DNA from: Methanocella arvoryzae MRE50
GTDB lineage: Archaea > Halobacteriota > Methanocellia > Methanocellales > Methanocellaceae
Assembly (NCBI RefSeq): GCF_000063445.1
Contig: NC_009464.1
Location: forward strand, 2,728,001 to 2,792,000
DNA: 64,000 nucleotides
Direction of reading: 5' to 3'
The first letter of the stretch is position 1. Each line of letters starts with the position of its first letter. Below are positions 8,065-16,900 of the stretch, in pieces. The notes under the pieces are model-generated. The model saw nothing but the letters and a program-made list of their open reading frames with translations. It searched no databases and had not been told where the DNA came from. The translations under genes and the position numbers were made by a program.

Positions 8065-9105
8065 TTAGTACCCCTTTACCATATCGACTATTTCGTTCGC
8101 AATGTCGCCCAGCGGCGCGACCCTGTCCACGCATCCCAGCTCTATCGCCGCCCTGGGCATGCCGAAAATCACGGAGGTCTTCTGATCGCAGGCGATCGTG
8201 CGGCCTCCGTGGTCCTTGATATCCTTCAGCCCGAACGCCCCGTCGCTGCCCATGCCGGTGAGGATGACTCCCACGATCTGGTCGCCGAACGCCTTTGTAG
8301 CCGATTTCATGGTGACGTCGGCCGCCGGCCTGACTGCGTGCACCGGGGGCTCCTGGTTCAGGGTGATCAGATGGCTCAGGCCTTTTCTGATGAGCATGTG
8401 ATAATTGCCGGGAGCGATCAGCGCTCTCCCTTCGAGGATGGCGTCCCCTTCCTCGGCTTCCTTGATGTCGATCTCGGAGATTCGGTTCAGCCTGTCTGCC
8501 AGCGATCTGGTGAAGCCTGCCGGCATGTGCTGGACCACCAGAATGCCTGCCTTCAGGTCGCCAGGTAGCCGGGTCAGCACTCTTTCCAGCGCTCCCGGGC
8601 CGCCTGTCGACGAGCCTATCACGACCAGCTTCCTGGCTTTGACGGCGTTCGCCTTCATGGGCTTTGCTTTCTCGGGCAGATCGCCTGTAAGGCACCGCAG
8701 CTTATCTCTGTCCACCCTGCAGGCTGCCCGGATCTTCTCAAGAAGAGGCTCCCTGACTTTGTCTATGTCCAGAGAGATCGACCCTGAGGGCTTGGGTACG
8801 AAGTCGAACGCTCCTGCCGAGAGGGCTGACATAGTCTCCCTGGCACCCTGCTGAGTCATGGCAGATAGCATGATCACAGGCGTCGGCTTTTCCTTCATGA
8901 TCGCCCTGACAGCGGTGATGCCGTCCATCTTAGGCATCTCGACGTCCATGGTGATCACGTCGGGAGACAGCTTTTTAGCCATCTCGACGCCTTCCAGGCC
9001 GTTCCGTGCCGTTCCTACGACGGTGATCTCGCCGGGGACGTTAATGACGTCCGTCAGGATCGTCCGCATGAGGATCGAGTCGTCGACTACCAGTACCCTG
9101 ATCAA
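8065..9105 (-). CDS. cheB: Protein-glutamate methylesterase CheB
   Basis: CheB demethylates and deamidates chemoreceptors when phosphorylated by CheA. The product is 346 residues. It has an N-terminal receiver domain with Asp8, Asp9 and phospho-acceptor Asp54. A linker leads to the methylesterase domain with the expected catalytic triad Ser166 (SSTGG), His193 (VQHMP) and Asp288 (GMGSDG). I take the TTG at 9105 as start because GAGGT precedes it and the protein then begins MIRVLVVDDS like other CheB. A longer open frame upstream overlaps cheY and has no family similarity. Confidence 0.94.
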   Translation of the reverse strand: MIRVLVVDDSILMRTILTDVINVPGEITVVGTARNGLEGVEMAKKLSPDVITMDVEMPKMDGITAVRAIMKEKPTPVIMLSAMTQQGARETMSALSAGAFDFVPKPSGSISLDIDKVREPLLEKIRAACRVDRDKLRCLTGDLPEKAKPMKANAVKARKLVVIGSSTGGPGALERVLTRLPGDLKAGILVVQHMPAGFTRSLADRLNRISEIDIKEAEEGDAILEGRALIAPGNYHMLIRKGLSHLITLNQEPPVHAVRPAADVTMKSATKAFGDQIVGVILTGMGSDGAFGLKDIKDHGGRTIACDQKTSVIFGMPRAAIELGCVDRVAPLGDIANEIVDMVKGY

Positions 9106-9122
9106 GAGCAAACCTCGCTTTC

Positions 9123-9485
9123 TCAGGAGCCGAGTACTTTCTGGACTTCTTCCAGTACCTTTGGCGCCTGGAACGGCTTGACGATATAGCCTTTGGCGCC
9201 GCTCATGATCGCTGCCCTGACCATGTTCTCCTGCCCTACGGCAGTACACATGATCACCTTTGCGTTAGGATCGAATTCCCTGATCTGCTTGAGCGCCTCG
9301 ATCCCGTTCACGTTGGGCATCACGATGTCCATGGTCACGAGGTCCGGCTTCAGTTCCTTGTACTTGTCGACGGCAACCGCGCCGTTTTCGGCCTCGCCGG
9401 CGATCTCGTAGCCCTTCGGGAACAGGATGTTTTTCAGCAGGGTTCGCATGAACGCCGCGTCGTCGACAATCATAATCTTTGCCAA
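9123..9485 (-). CDS. cheY: Chemotaxis response regulator CheY
   Basis: This is a stand-alone receiver domain of 120 residues. The acidic pocket is Asp8 and Asp9, the phospho-acceptor is Asp53, and the conserved Thr and Lys are in CTAVGQ and VKPF. In archaea CheY-P docks to CheF and switches the archaellum. The start is a TTG at 9485 preceded by AGGAGGATAAGAC, a strong ribosome binding site. An ATG would require dropping the first strand. The downstream gene cheB also starts with TTG. Confidence 0.94.
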   Translation of the reverse strand: MAKIMIVDDAAFMRTLLKNILFPKGYEIAGEAENGAVAVDKYKELKPDLVTMDIVMPNVNGIEALKQIREFDPNAKVIMCTAVGQENMVRAAIMSGAKGYIVKPFQAPKVLEEVQKVLGS

Positions 9486-9496
9486 GTCTTATCCTC

Positions 9497-10390
9497 CTAT
9501 TTTTTCTCAGTGGTAAAGTTGCTCATCATGTCTGTGACAAACTTGACCCCCTTGGGAGTCAGCTCGAGCTCTCTTCTGACCCGGACGACATTCGCCATGC
9601 CGAGCTTCAGGAGATTGTCGTAATATTGATCCATGGTCTTGTTGTCGATGTTCAGCATCGACTGGATGGTGTTCGAATCCACTCCGCTGTAGATCAGCGT
9701 CGCCACCTGGCCTTCGATGTCAGTCAGCTTCTGATCTTCTCCCAGGCTGTTGTACTTCTCCATCAGGTCGGTGAGATACCTCTCCAGCAGATCCATGGTA
9801 TTGTCAGGGCACAGTACGATGCTGCTGAGCGACTCGTTCTTCTCGAAGTAGTCGATGGAAAGCACGTAGCGGTCCTTCCCGCCCATCTTCCTCGCCTCGC
9901 GCTTGATCTTGGTGATGCTGTCCAGCCCGACGCGGACCTGCTTGTCTTTGGATATGAACCAGATCGACTTCTGGGTAGCCAGCAGCAGTCCTTTATCCCA
10001 GGCTACGTTAGTCAGGACTACGCCTCCCCGGGAGGCGGGGGAAATATAATAGATGCTCGTCTTGAACGCGTCGGAGATGAACTGGATGAGAAATTTCCGC
10101 AGCGTCTCCAGAGCATGTGGGGATGCAGAGAGAGCGTATGACTTGAACTTGCCCTCGTCGTAGCGTGTCATGACCAGGATGTGCCTCTCTCCCGCCATCC
10201 TCATGTCCACGTCTTCCAGGCCTTTCAGCGGGATGGCCTGCGTCGCAGTAGCCGTGCTGAGCTTGAAATTCAGGTTAGTTATGGTTAGCAGGCCATTTTT
10301 CACCCATGCTCTCTCGTCGAACGGCCCTTCGGGTTTCGGGGGAAACATAAAGTCTACGTTCGTCTTAGCCAGCACTGTTTCATTTTCCAT
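9497..10390 (-). CDS. cheF: Archaeal taxis adaptor CheF
   Basis: CheF (DUF439 family) links CheY-P to the archaellum motor and exists only in archaea. The 297-residue product has the expected length. Its N-terminal two thirds are beta-rich, with GLLTITNLNFKL and a second similar strand pattern around SIWFISKDKQVRVG. The C-terminal third (from about 225) looks like a winged helix (QVATLIYSGVDSNTIQSML, then ELTPKGVKFV). It begins the operon; its ATG is preceded by GGGTGATC. Identification rests on protein pattern and position beside cheY, so it is strong but not certain. No archaellum genes are in the window. Confidence 0.85.
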   Translation of the reverse strand: MENETVLAKTNVDFMFPPKPEGPFDERAWVKNGLLTITNLNFKLSTATATQAIPLKGLEDVDMRMAGERHILVMTRYDEGKFKSYALSASPHALETLRKFLIQFISDAFKTSIYYISPASRGGVVLTNVAWDKGLLLATQKSIWFISKDKQVRVGLDSITKIKREARKMGGKDRYVLSIDYFEKNESLSSIVLCPDNTMDLLERYLTDLMEKYNSLGEDQKLTDIEGQVATLIYSGVDSNTIQSMLNIDNKTMDQYYDNLLKLGMANVVRVRRELELTPKGVKFVTDMMSNFTTEKK

Positions 10391-10785
10391 AACAGATCAC
10401 CCATGATCATGCCCTGTGCAGCCGGGCTTTTACCCGATTGCCGAACTCGCTTCAAATTGTTTGTCCGGTACCCCCACACCGGCTCACAGGGTTATTTTAC
10501 GTACGGTTGAGTATACTGACCATTTAAACAGGCTATATTAAAAAATATTTTGTCGAAATAATAGAATTATAGTGCGTGAATTACAAAAAGGTAATTTAAA
10601 ATGGGCTATTATTGGAAATGGGGCATAATGTAGGCTTCTAGTACCGGCCTGAACAGATGCACCACGCAGACAAGGGGCCTTGATGAACAGCGGATATTCA
10701 GTGTGAGCTTCTATTGGCATCCGGCGTTACGACCCTCAACCGGAAAGTACATAACAATATGCGCATATAGCTATATTGTTATACT
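10391..10785. other. Divergent intergenic region between cheF and arsR
   Basis: This 395-base gap contains no gene. On the minus strand a TATA-like TTTTAATATA lies near 10542-10533, suggesting a cheF leader of roughly 120 bases or a second promoter nearer the gene. The stretch around 10540-10615 is notably AT-rich, unlike the flanking genes. At the right end is the arsR operator, listed separately. Confidence 0.5.
10751..10782 (+). promoter_or_regulatory. ArsR operator/promoter: perfect 10-bp inverted repeat
   Basis: ATAACAATAT at 10751-10760 and its exact complement ATATTGTTAT at 10773-10782 flank a 12-base AT-rich centre that itself contains GCATAT. The site ends only 3 bases before the arsR ATG at 10786, so the transcript is probably leaderless or nearly so, and the TATA element lies inside the palindrome. 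A dimeric winged-helix repressor bound here would block the promoter directly. Confidence 0.75.
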
Positions 10786-11124
10786 ATGGACTGCGATTCT
10801 ACGTGCGAGCTGTCGAAACGGATGGCGGAAGTTTTCAAAGCCCTCGGCGACGCTAACCGGATGTACCTGATCTACCTCCTGGCTTCGGACGGAAAGGAGC
10901 GGATATGCGTTACTGAGCTGGCGGAGCAGCTGGGGATCTCCCAGCCGGCAGTTTCCAGGCATCTGAGCACTTTGAAGCACGCCGGAATTGTGAAATCTGA
11001 AAAGGATGGCAACCGCATCTACTACACGTTCGATCGGGAGGCAATGGTCCGGTACAAGGCGAACATCGATCTCCTGTTCGGGAACGTGATGCAGAAGTGC
11101 GACCGGCTGGAAAAGAGGGGCTAA
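10786..11124 (+). CDS. ArsR-family winged-helix repressor
   Basis: The 112-residue protein has the classical ArsR fold: helix 1 with FKALGDANRMYLIYLL, and a helix-turn-helix at about residues 44-66 (VTELAEQLGISQPAVSRHLSTL). The wing is GIVKSEKDGNRIYYTF. Two Cys near the N-terminus (Cys3, Cys7) could be an inducer site, but the classical ELCVC metal motif is absent; the matching position reads ERICVTEL with one Cys. It probably represses itself through the palindrome at 10751-10782. The next gene, three bases downstream, is broken, so the intended target may already be lost. Confidence 0.85.
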   Translation: MDCDSTCELSKRMAEVFKALGDANRMYLIYLLASDGKERICVTELAEQLGISQPAVSRHLSTLKHAGIVKSEKDGNRIYYTFDREAMVRYKANIDLLFGNVMQKCDRLEKRG

Positions 11125-11127
11125 AGT

Positions 11128-11680
11128 ATGGCAGCAACGATCTATTATTTTACGGGCACCGGGAACTCGCTCTATGTAGCGAGGACTGTAGCTCAAAAGC
11201 TCGGCGACTGCAAGCTCGTCAACATGGCGAAGCCTGGTTATGCCGGATAATGCCTATATCGGGATCAACCTCGTCACCCCTGTCGAGAAGCGGGAAGGTG
11301 TGCTGAAAGCGGCAGATCGGGAGCTCGCTAAGATCGTCGAAGCGTTGATGAAGAAGGAACAGGTTGTCTCAAAGGAGAACGCTTTAAAGTGGCGTGCCCT
11401 CGGTAGCCTTTCAAGCACTTTTGCAGCAATAATCTACCGGCTGCCCCGGCGGTATCATACCACTGACAAGTGCAACGCCTGTGGCACCTGCGTCAAAGTG
11501 TGCCCGGTCAACAACGTGACATTGACTGACAGGAAGGTCACCTGGGGCCCGAACTGTATACACTGTCTGGCCTGCTTCCACTGGTGTCCGGCCAGAGCTG
11601 TAGAGATCGGCGGGAAATCTGCTGATATCGCAAGGTACCATCACCCGGCGATTAGCGTTAAGGATATTATGATAAAATAG
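11128..11680 (+). pseudogene. Broken EFR1-type flavodoxin/ferredoxin fusion gene
   Basis: The first 40 codons (11128-11250) encode the start of a flavodoxin-like domain with the phosphate loop in YYFTGTGNSLYVART. That frame ends at a TAA. A second frame, shifted by one, opens at or before 11240 with MPDNAYIG. It continues to 11680 and contains the C-terminal part with two [4Fe-4S] motifs, CNACGTCVKVCPV and CIHCLACFHWCPA. In intact EFR1-family proteins about 90-100 residues of the flavodoxin domain lie between these parts. A deletion plus frameshift near 11225-11235 explains what is seen. The ferredoxin part could still be translated from the ATG at 11240, which has no strong ribosome binding site. 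Confidence 0.8.
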
Positions 11681-11803
11681 GGGTCAAATACGGACGGGGC
11701 CACTACCTCCAGCTATTTAACTCCTCTTCAACATTTTCATGTAGATCATATGCATGAAGTAGCGCTTGCATTCTCTGATTGTCCGGGTTCGGTGAGACAG
11801 CAA

Positions 11804-11974
11804 GACGATCGCTGCGCTGTGCTGGGACACAGATTTAACAGATTGTACAGATTGCACAGATGAACACAAAAGATAAAACAGGTAATGATCGCCACTATCC
11901 GACTGATTCGACGACCATCTGTCTAATCTGTCTAATCTGTACAATCTGTGTCCAGGCACAGCGCAGCGATCGTC
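11804..11974. repeat. Long imperfect inverted repeat built from CAGATT words
   Basis: The left arm (11804-11861) and right arm (11917-11974) are about 58 bases each and nearly complementary. The outer 15 or so bases of each arm (GACGATCGCTGCGC and its complement) pair perfectly. The inner parts are reiterated CAGATT words spaced 10-11 bases. The roughly 55-base loop is AT-rich. A hairpin this long in a gap suggests a non-autonomous mobile element or a structured repeat. No flanking target duplication was recognised. Confidence 0.8.
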
Positions 11975-11981
11975 ATCACAT

Positions 11982-12024
11982 CGCCCGCATCGGACGCCTG
12001 CAAGTGCAGGCGTCCTGGCGGGCG
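11982..12024. repeat. GC-rich hairpin next to the CAGATT repeat
   Basis: CGCCCGC and GGACGCCTGCA on the left pair with TGCAGGCGTCC and GGCGGGCG on the right across a 2-base loop, giving a stem of about 20 pairs with one small bulge. There is no clear T run after it, so it is more likely part of the repeat cluster than a terminator. Confidence 0.6.
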
Positions 12025-12122
12025 AACTAGTGGGATAAGATCGTACTGTTTCTCTAATAAGGATAATTAGTTCCTTATTGTATAACGAAAACGAATTATG
12101 AGACAGCCATCTTGGCTCCTTA

Positions 12123-12297
12123 GCGTTCCATGAAAAATGAGCTCTTGGCGAGCTTGGCTCCTTGGCGTGCCTGGCGGTATTTTCGACTCACACAGGGCCA
12201 ACTTTCAATTTTTCATAGCCTCTACCTGAATACCACATTTTTCATAAGGCGAGTGCCTTGTAGTATTCCCGACCGATACAGGTCCAACTTTCAATTC
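12123..12297 (-). repeat. CTTGGCG-family dispersed repeat, copy 1
   Basis: Bases 12123-12229 match the reverse complement of 49334-49440 with one mismatch in 107. Beyond that, 12230-12297 contains a more degenerate second unit: GATACAGGTCCAACTTTCAATT resembles the CCCTGTATAGG...GTTGG part of unit 1 at 49 kb. The tract carries reiterated CTTGGC and CCTTGGCG words at its left end. It is non-coding; the open frame through it is a repeat artefact. Confidence 0.8.
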
Positions 12298-12407
12298 GAG
12301 GGCCGGGCAGGTTTTCGTAGAGCTATCCGGATCGTTCAGGCCGCCCGTGAGAAAAATTTGTTAAATCTATCAATTCGCCATGCATCCCTGATAGATCGGT
12401 GGTATGA

Positions 12408-13034
12408 ATGGATAAACTGAGAACAGTCCTGTGTGTCTTGATTTTTTCTTCGCTCTTACTGGCCCTTGTAGCCCCGGCGCAGGCGCAGACGCAGGGGATA
12501 TCAGGTAATACGAAAGCCAGCGCTATGGTGCCTGTAGAGCGATCTGACAAAGATATGCTCCCGGCAATGATGGAGACTAAAGACCTCAGCATCGCTTCGA
12601 CAGCGATGAAAACGGCAGGGCTGGAAGGCATGATGATGCCCGGAGGTAAATACACGCTGTTCGTCGCCTCGGATACGGCCCTGAACGCCACGAGCCCGGA
12701 CATGAAAAATGCGATGAGGGAAAAGCTGAACGATAAACGGGTAGCCCGTGAATTTGTCAACGGTCACCTGGTTAACCGGATGGTTACGCCTGACGAGTTA
12801 ACGGATGGCAGGATGCTCACCACTCTGAACGGGATGCCGCTGAAAGTCAGCAGGGCAGAAGGGAAGATTATGTTGGACGACGCCACACTCCTCAAGGCCA
12901 TCGAGACTAATGATGGCATTGTCTACGTGATGGACAAGATTCCCTCAGCGATAGGGGGAATGATGGAGCAGATGGGCATGATGCCTCCGGCCACCAGAAA
13001 CTTTATAAGTTCGCATGCATACGAACTTAATTGA
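12408..13034 (+). CDS. Secreted fasciclin (FAS1) domain protein
   Basis: The product is 208 residues. An N-terminal signal peptide (VLCVLIFSSLLLALVAPAQAQ) is followed from about residue 50 by a single FAS1 domain. Its conserved blocks are visible: LEGMMMPGGKYTLFVASDTALNA (H1-like) and, near the end, TNDGIVYVMDKI (H2-like). FAS1 domains mediate adhesion or bind small ligands at cell surfaces. Met is very abundant in the middle (GMMMPGG, MMEQMGMMPP), which could suit metal binding, though this is speculative. The ferredoxin-like gene starts 8 bases downstream, so co-transcription is possible, but an internal promoter-like palindrome overlaps its 3' end. Confidence 0.85.
   Translation: MDKLRTVLCVLIFSSLLLALVAPAQAQTQGISGNTKASAMVPVERSDKDMLPAMMETKDLSIASTAMKTAGLEGMMMPGGKYTLFVASDTALNATSPDMKNAMREKLNDKRVAREFVNGHLVNRMVTPDELTDGRMLTTLNGMPLKVSRAEGKIMLDDATLLKAIETNDGIVYVMDKIPSAIGGMMEQMGMMPPATRNFISSHAYELN
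13001..13028 (+). promoter_or_regulatory. TATA-like box and 22-bp near-palindrome before the ferredoxin gene
   Basis: CTTTATAAG at 13001-13009 fits an archaeal TATA box. Directly overlapping it, AAGTTCG (13007-13013) and CGAACTT (13022-13028) flank CATGCATA, giving a 22-base palindrome with one mismatched pair. It sits inside the last codons of the fasciclin gene, 14 bases before the ATG at 13043. This looks like an internal promoter with an operator for an unidentified dimeric regulator. Confidence 0.55.
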
Positions 13035-13042
13035 GCGTTTTT

Positions 13043-13903
13043 ATGAAGCGGAAGATTATAGAAATCGACGAAGATAAGTGCACAGGATGCGGGCAGTGCG
13101 TCCCCGACTGCCCGGAGGGAGCTATCCAGATCATCGACGGTAAGGCCCGGCTAATCAGTGATTTATTCTGCGACGGCCTGGGCGCGTGTATCGGCACGTG
13201 TCCTGAAGGCGCTATATGTGTGGTCGAGCGGGAAGCCGCTCCTTATGACGAAAAGAAGGTCATGGAGAACATCGTCCGGCAGGGCCCGTCCGTCATCAAG
13301 GCTCACCTGGAACACCTCGCCCACCACGGGCAGACCGATTTCTACAACCAGGCGATCGAATACCTGAACGAGCACAAGATCAGCGTGCCCGGCATGGCGC
13401 AGGCCGGCGGCTTACCTCACGCGCCTGCTACGGGCGGTATACCTCACGCACCCCACGCCGGCTGCCCGGGATCGATGATGAAGAGCATTACCCGAAACCG
13501 CCCTGCTTCCGGTCAAAAATCGACAGAAAAGGCCGAGTCCGAGCTCCGGCAGTGGCCGGTACAGCTTAAGCTCCTGAACCCCGCAGCTCCATATTTCGAC
13601 AATGCCGACCTGCTGATCTCGGCAGACTGCGTTCCCTTCGCCTACGCAGGCTTCCATACCGAGCTCCTCCGGGACAAGATCGTCATTATCTTTTGCCCGA
13701 AGCTGGACTCGGACCTCGAAGGCTATGTCACTAAGCTGGCGGAAATCTTCAAGAGACACACGATTAAGTCCATCACGGTCGCCCGCATGGAAGTCCCCTG
13801 CTGCAGCGGCGTGCGCAGCGTCGTGGACAAGGCGCTGGAAAGATCGGAGAAGAAGATTGAGGTCAGAGAGAAGATCATCACGATACAGGGCGATTTGAAG
13901 TAA
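13043..13903 (+). CDS. Two-[4Fe-4S]-cluster protein with conserved C-terminal domain
   Basis: The 286-residue protein begins with a ferredoxin domain carrying CTGCGQCVPDCPEG and CDGLGACIGTCPEG. A His/Pro/Gly-rich linker at about residues 130-152 follows (PHAPATGG, PHAPHAGCPG). A C-terminal domain of about 115 residues contains SADCVPFAY, FCPKLDS and VPCCSGV with further Cys. Homologous proteins are common in anaerobes, usually annotated only as 4Fe-4S dicluster proteins. The role is probably electron transfer or redox sensing in the cytoplasm, not assigned further. I chose the ATG at 13043 rather than the TTG at 13031 because the ferredoxin domain starts directly after it. Confidence 0.85.
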   Translation: MKRKIIEIDEDKCTGCGQCVPDCPEGAIQIIDGKARLISDLFCDGLGACIGTCPEGAICVVEREAAPYDEKKVMENIVRQGPSVIKAHLEHLAHHGQTDFYNQAIEYLNEHKISVPGMAQAGGLPHAPATGGIPHAPHAGCPGSMMKSITRNRPASGQKSTEKAESELRQWPVQLKLLNPAAPYFDNADLLISADCVPFAYAGFHTELLRDKIVIIFCPKLDSDLEGYVTKLAEIFKRHTIKSITVARMEVPCCSGVRSVVDKALERSEKKIEVREKIITIQGDLK

Positions 13904-13912
13904 AAAAGTAAA

Positions 13913-13932
13913 GCTGGGGCAAACTCCCCAGC
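13913..13932. terminator. Bidirectional hairpin between convergent genes
   Basis: GCTGGGG (13913-13919) and CCCCAGC (13926-13932) form a 7-bp stem with a 6-base loop in the 49-base gap between the ferredoxin and MMPL genes. A T-rich stretch follows on the plus side and an A-rich stretch (TAAAAAAGTAAA) precedes it, so it could help end both transcripts. Confidence 0.6.
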
Positions 13933-13952
13933 ACTGTTGTTTTGCTTGGGCT

Positions 13953-16900
13953 TTACTCTTTCTTTGTTTTCTCGGGCACCACCAGCTTTGCAGGTTCTGC
14001 TACTTTATCCTCACCCGGCTTCGCCGGCTCTTCACGGTCCTCAGACCTCTGGCCCCCGAAGGGCCACCACCAGTTCCACTTGCCCATGATGATCATGATC
14101 GCGGGTACCACGATCATGAGCATCAGCGTGGCGTCGATGAGCACGCCGGAACTTAGGGCGAAGCCTATCTGCTGCATCATCTGCATGCTGGACAGCATGA
14201 GGGTGCCGAACGCTCCAGCCATGATGAAGGCGCAGATCAGGATGATCAGCCCGGTCGAGGAGATCGCTTTTTTGATCGCTTCCCTGTCGCTCCTGCCTTT
14301 CTGCTTTTCTTCCAGGATCCTCGTCACGAGGAAGATGTCGTAGTCTACGCCCATGCCCATGAGGGCACAGAACAGCATCATGGGGAGCATGAAGATCATC
14401 GTCGCCCCCTGCCCTATCTGGTAGACTATTACGTAGGCTGCGAGGGTAATGCAGATGCTCAGGGATAGCGTGAGCAGAATGCGGAGCGGGAGGAATACCG
14501 ACCGCAGCAGCACGATCAGGATGAGCAGGATGCCCACGATGACGATGGGCAGGACAACCATGAAGCCGTTGATGTTGGCAGCCTCTACGTCTCTCGTCAT
14601 GGCCGGGGAGCCTCCCACGTGGAACTCCGTGCCTTCGAGGGCTCCGGTGCTGTTATCCTTGAACATGGCCCGCATCTCATCGATGGCGTGGAATGCGTCA
14701 TTGGAGTACGGGGAGCCGTTGAACGAGGCATAGATTACCGTGGTGCGGCCGTCTAAGCCGGTCGCGTTGTCCATATATTGCTCGTAGTACGCCTTCTCAA
14801 CCATCGAGTAGCCGGACAGGTTAGCGTACGTGATGGTCTCGCCGTCGGGGCGGGTCATGGAGTAGACTTTATCCACGCCGTGGATGCCGCTGATCATGGC
14901 GGAGATGTTCTCTATCCTGTCCATTGCGGCCACTGACTGGTTGCCCGAGTCGTCGGTCAGGTTCACCGGCAGGGTGGCCGTGATCATGACCCTGCCCATC
15001 AGGCTGCTGCCCATGGACTCTTCCAGCACGTCGTAGCCTGTCTTGCTTTCCACGTTGTCCGGCAGCATCGAGACCATGTCCATGCCCGTGCTGAGCTGGG
15101 CGGCGAAGAAGATCGCCGGCACTGCCAGCAGCACTGCGAGGGCCACGATGACCTTTGAGCGCTTCATCACGTTACTGGTGAGCCTGTCCCATAAGCCCGT
15201 CAGGGTCTGGCCCGACTTCACGTTGAAGATCTTGTTGGGCCAGAACAGGCGATCGCCTACCAGCATCAGTACCGCCGGGATCAGTGTTAGAGCGGTGATC
15301 ATCGAGACGATCAGGCCGATGGATATGCCGGCGCCGATTGAGGTAAACATGCCCTGGCCGCTGAAGACCAGCGCGCCGAAGCCCAGCGCCGCTGTCAGGC
15401 CGCTGGAGGTGATGCTCTTGCCGGCGTGCTCAACCATGGTGACAACGGCAGTCTTCTTATCTCTGCCCTCGCGCCGCTCTTCGACGTACCTCGAGAGCAT
15501 GAAGACGCAGTAATCGATGCCTGCGCCCATCATGATCACGACGATCAGGGTCTGGATGATGTAGTAAAGATCCATATAGTAGCTGATGATCGTCAGCGCG
15601 CCCATGGTGCTCACGATGGCCACGCCGATGGCTGCCAGAGGCACGAACGGGGTCAGGACCGACCTGAAGTACAGCAGCAGGAGGATCAGCACGACCAGTA
15701 TGGTGAACTTGTCGATGTTGCTGATGTCGCTCATCGAGGCCTTCTCCGTATCTGTAGTCATGGCTCCCGAGCCGGTCACGTAGGCGTTGACCGAGGAGAA
15801 TTCTCCCCCGGCTTTCAGGTCGATGATATGCTTCCTGAGCTGTGCGATGTCGGCGTTGATAATGTCGGTGTCCACCGCGCTGTCAGCGTCCAGGGCCACC
15901 AGGAAAAGCGTCACGTTACCCGCGGTCAGGCTTTTCGTGATCTGGTCCGGGAAAATCCTGGGGCTGTTGTAGTCGTGGGTGTCCGCCCAGTTGCCCGCGA
16001 AGGCTTCCAGCTCGGAATCAGAAAGGTTCCTGTCGAGGTCCAGCAGGGCAAAGAAGTAAGAGTTGTCCCCGCCTGTCGTGTTCATGCTGTCGACGATCTT
16101 CCCCACGACGTAAGCCTTGATGCTATCGTTTGAGGCGTTGCGGCCGAGGTTGTAGACCTCCATGATAGTCTGGTTCTCGGAGGCGTTCTTGCCAGCCATC
16201 GCCTGTCTCAGCACGTAGTCGGCGACAGTGGAATTGTTCGGCTTCGGGCCCCAGCCAAAGATCTCTTTCACTGTGGCGGTCTCAGACTCGTTCATGTCCC
16301 TGGTGATCTTCCGCAGGACGTAGTTGTTAGCCTCTTCTTCGGTCGGGTTGCCCAGGTCCCAGGCTTCCTGGATGAGCTGCCTGGCATCCGGGTCGTCCGT
16401 GCTCTCCTTGGCCTTCTGTACCAGATAGTCGGCTATCCGGTCAGGGCTGGGGTTCCTGCCCATGTAATAGATGTCTTTGACTGCCTGGAACTGATCGTCG
16501 GTGACGCCCGGCATCGAGCGGGCTCCAGCCAGCACCATGTTATCGTAGGCATCTGCAGAGGGGTTTGGGCCGAGGTCGTATACTGCCTCGAGCTGTGGCT
16601 TGTAGCTGTCCTCCAGGTTCCCCTGCGCCATGGCAGTGTTGACGCAGAAAGACTTGACTGTGGCCGGGCTGTAAGAGTCGTAGCTCATGCCGGCGTAGGC
16701 TGCCTGAAACATGGCACTCTGGACCGGATCAGTTATACCTGCCAGAACCTGGGGGAACGCTGCCTGAATGGCTGCTTTAGCCCTCTCGTCAGGGTTGGCG
16801 ATGGAATTGATGCCGGGGCTGTTCCAGGCACCGTAAAATGCGGACAGGTACCCGGAGGCCGGGCCGCTGGCACTACCGCTTACCGCGCTGTAGGCTGCCT

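Larger units (their letters stand above)
11681..12407. other. Repeat-filled intergenic region
   Basis: Over 700 bases without a supported gene. It holds in order a long CAGATT-word inverted repeat, a second GC-rich hairpin, and an inverted copy of the CTTGGCG-type repeat found again near 49.4 kb. Short open frames here are made of repeat sequence. The last 100 bases probably hold the promoter of the fasciclin-domain gene. Confidence 0.7.

Noticed and set aside
8065-9249. Extended cheB reading frame starting at 9249
   Set aside because: The extra 48 residues overlap cheY in another frame; the TTG at 9105 has a ribosome binding site and gives the normal CheB start.
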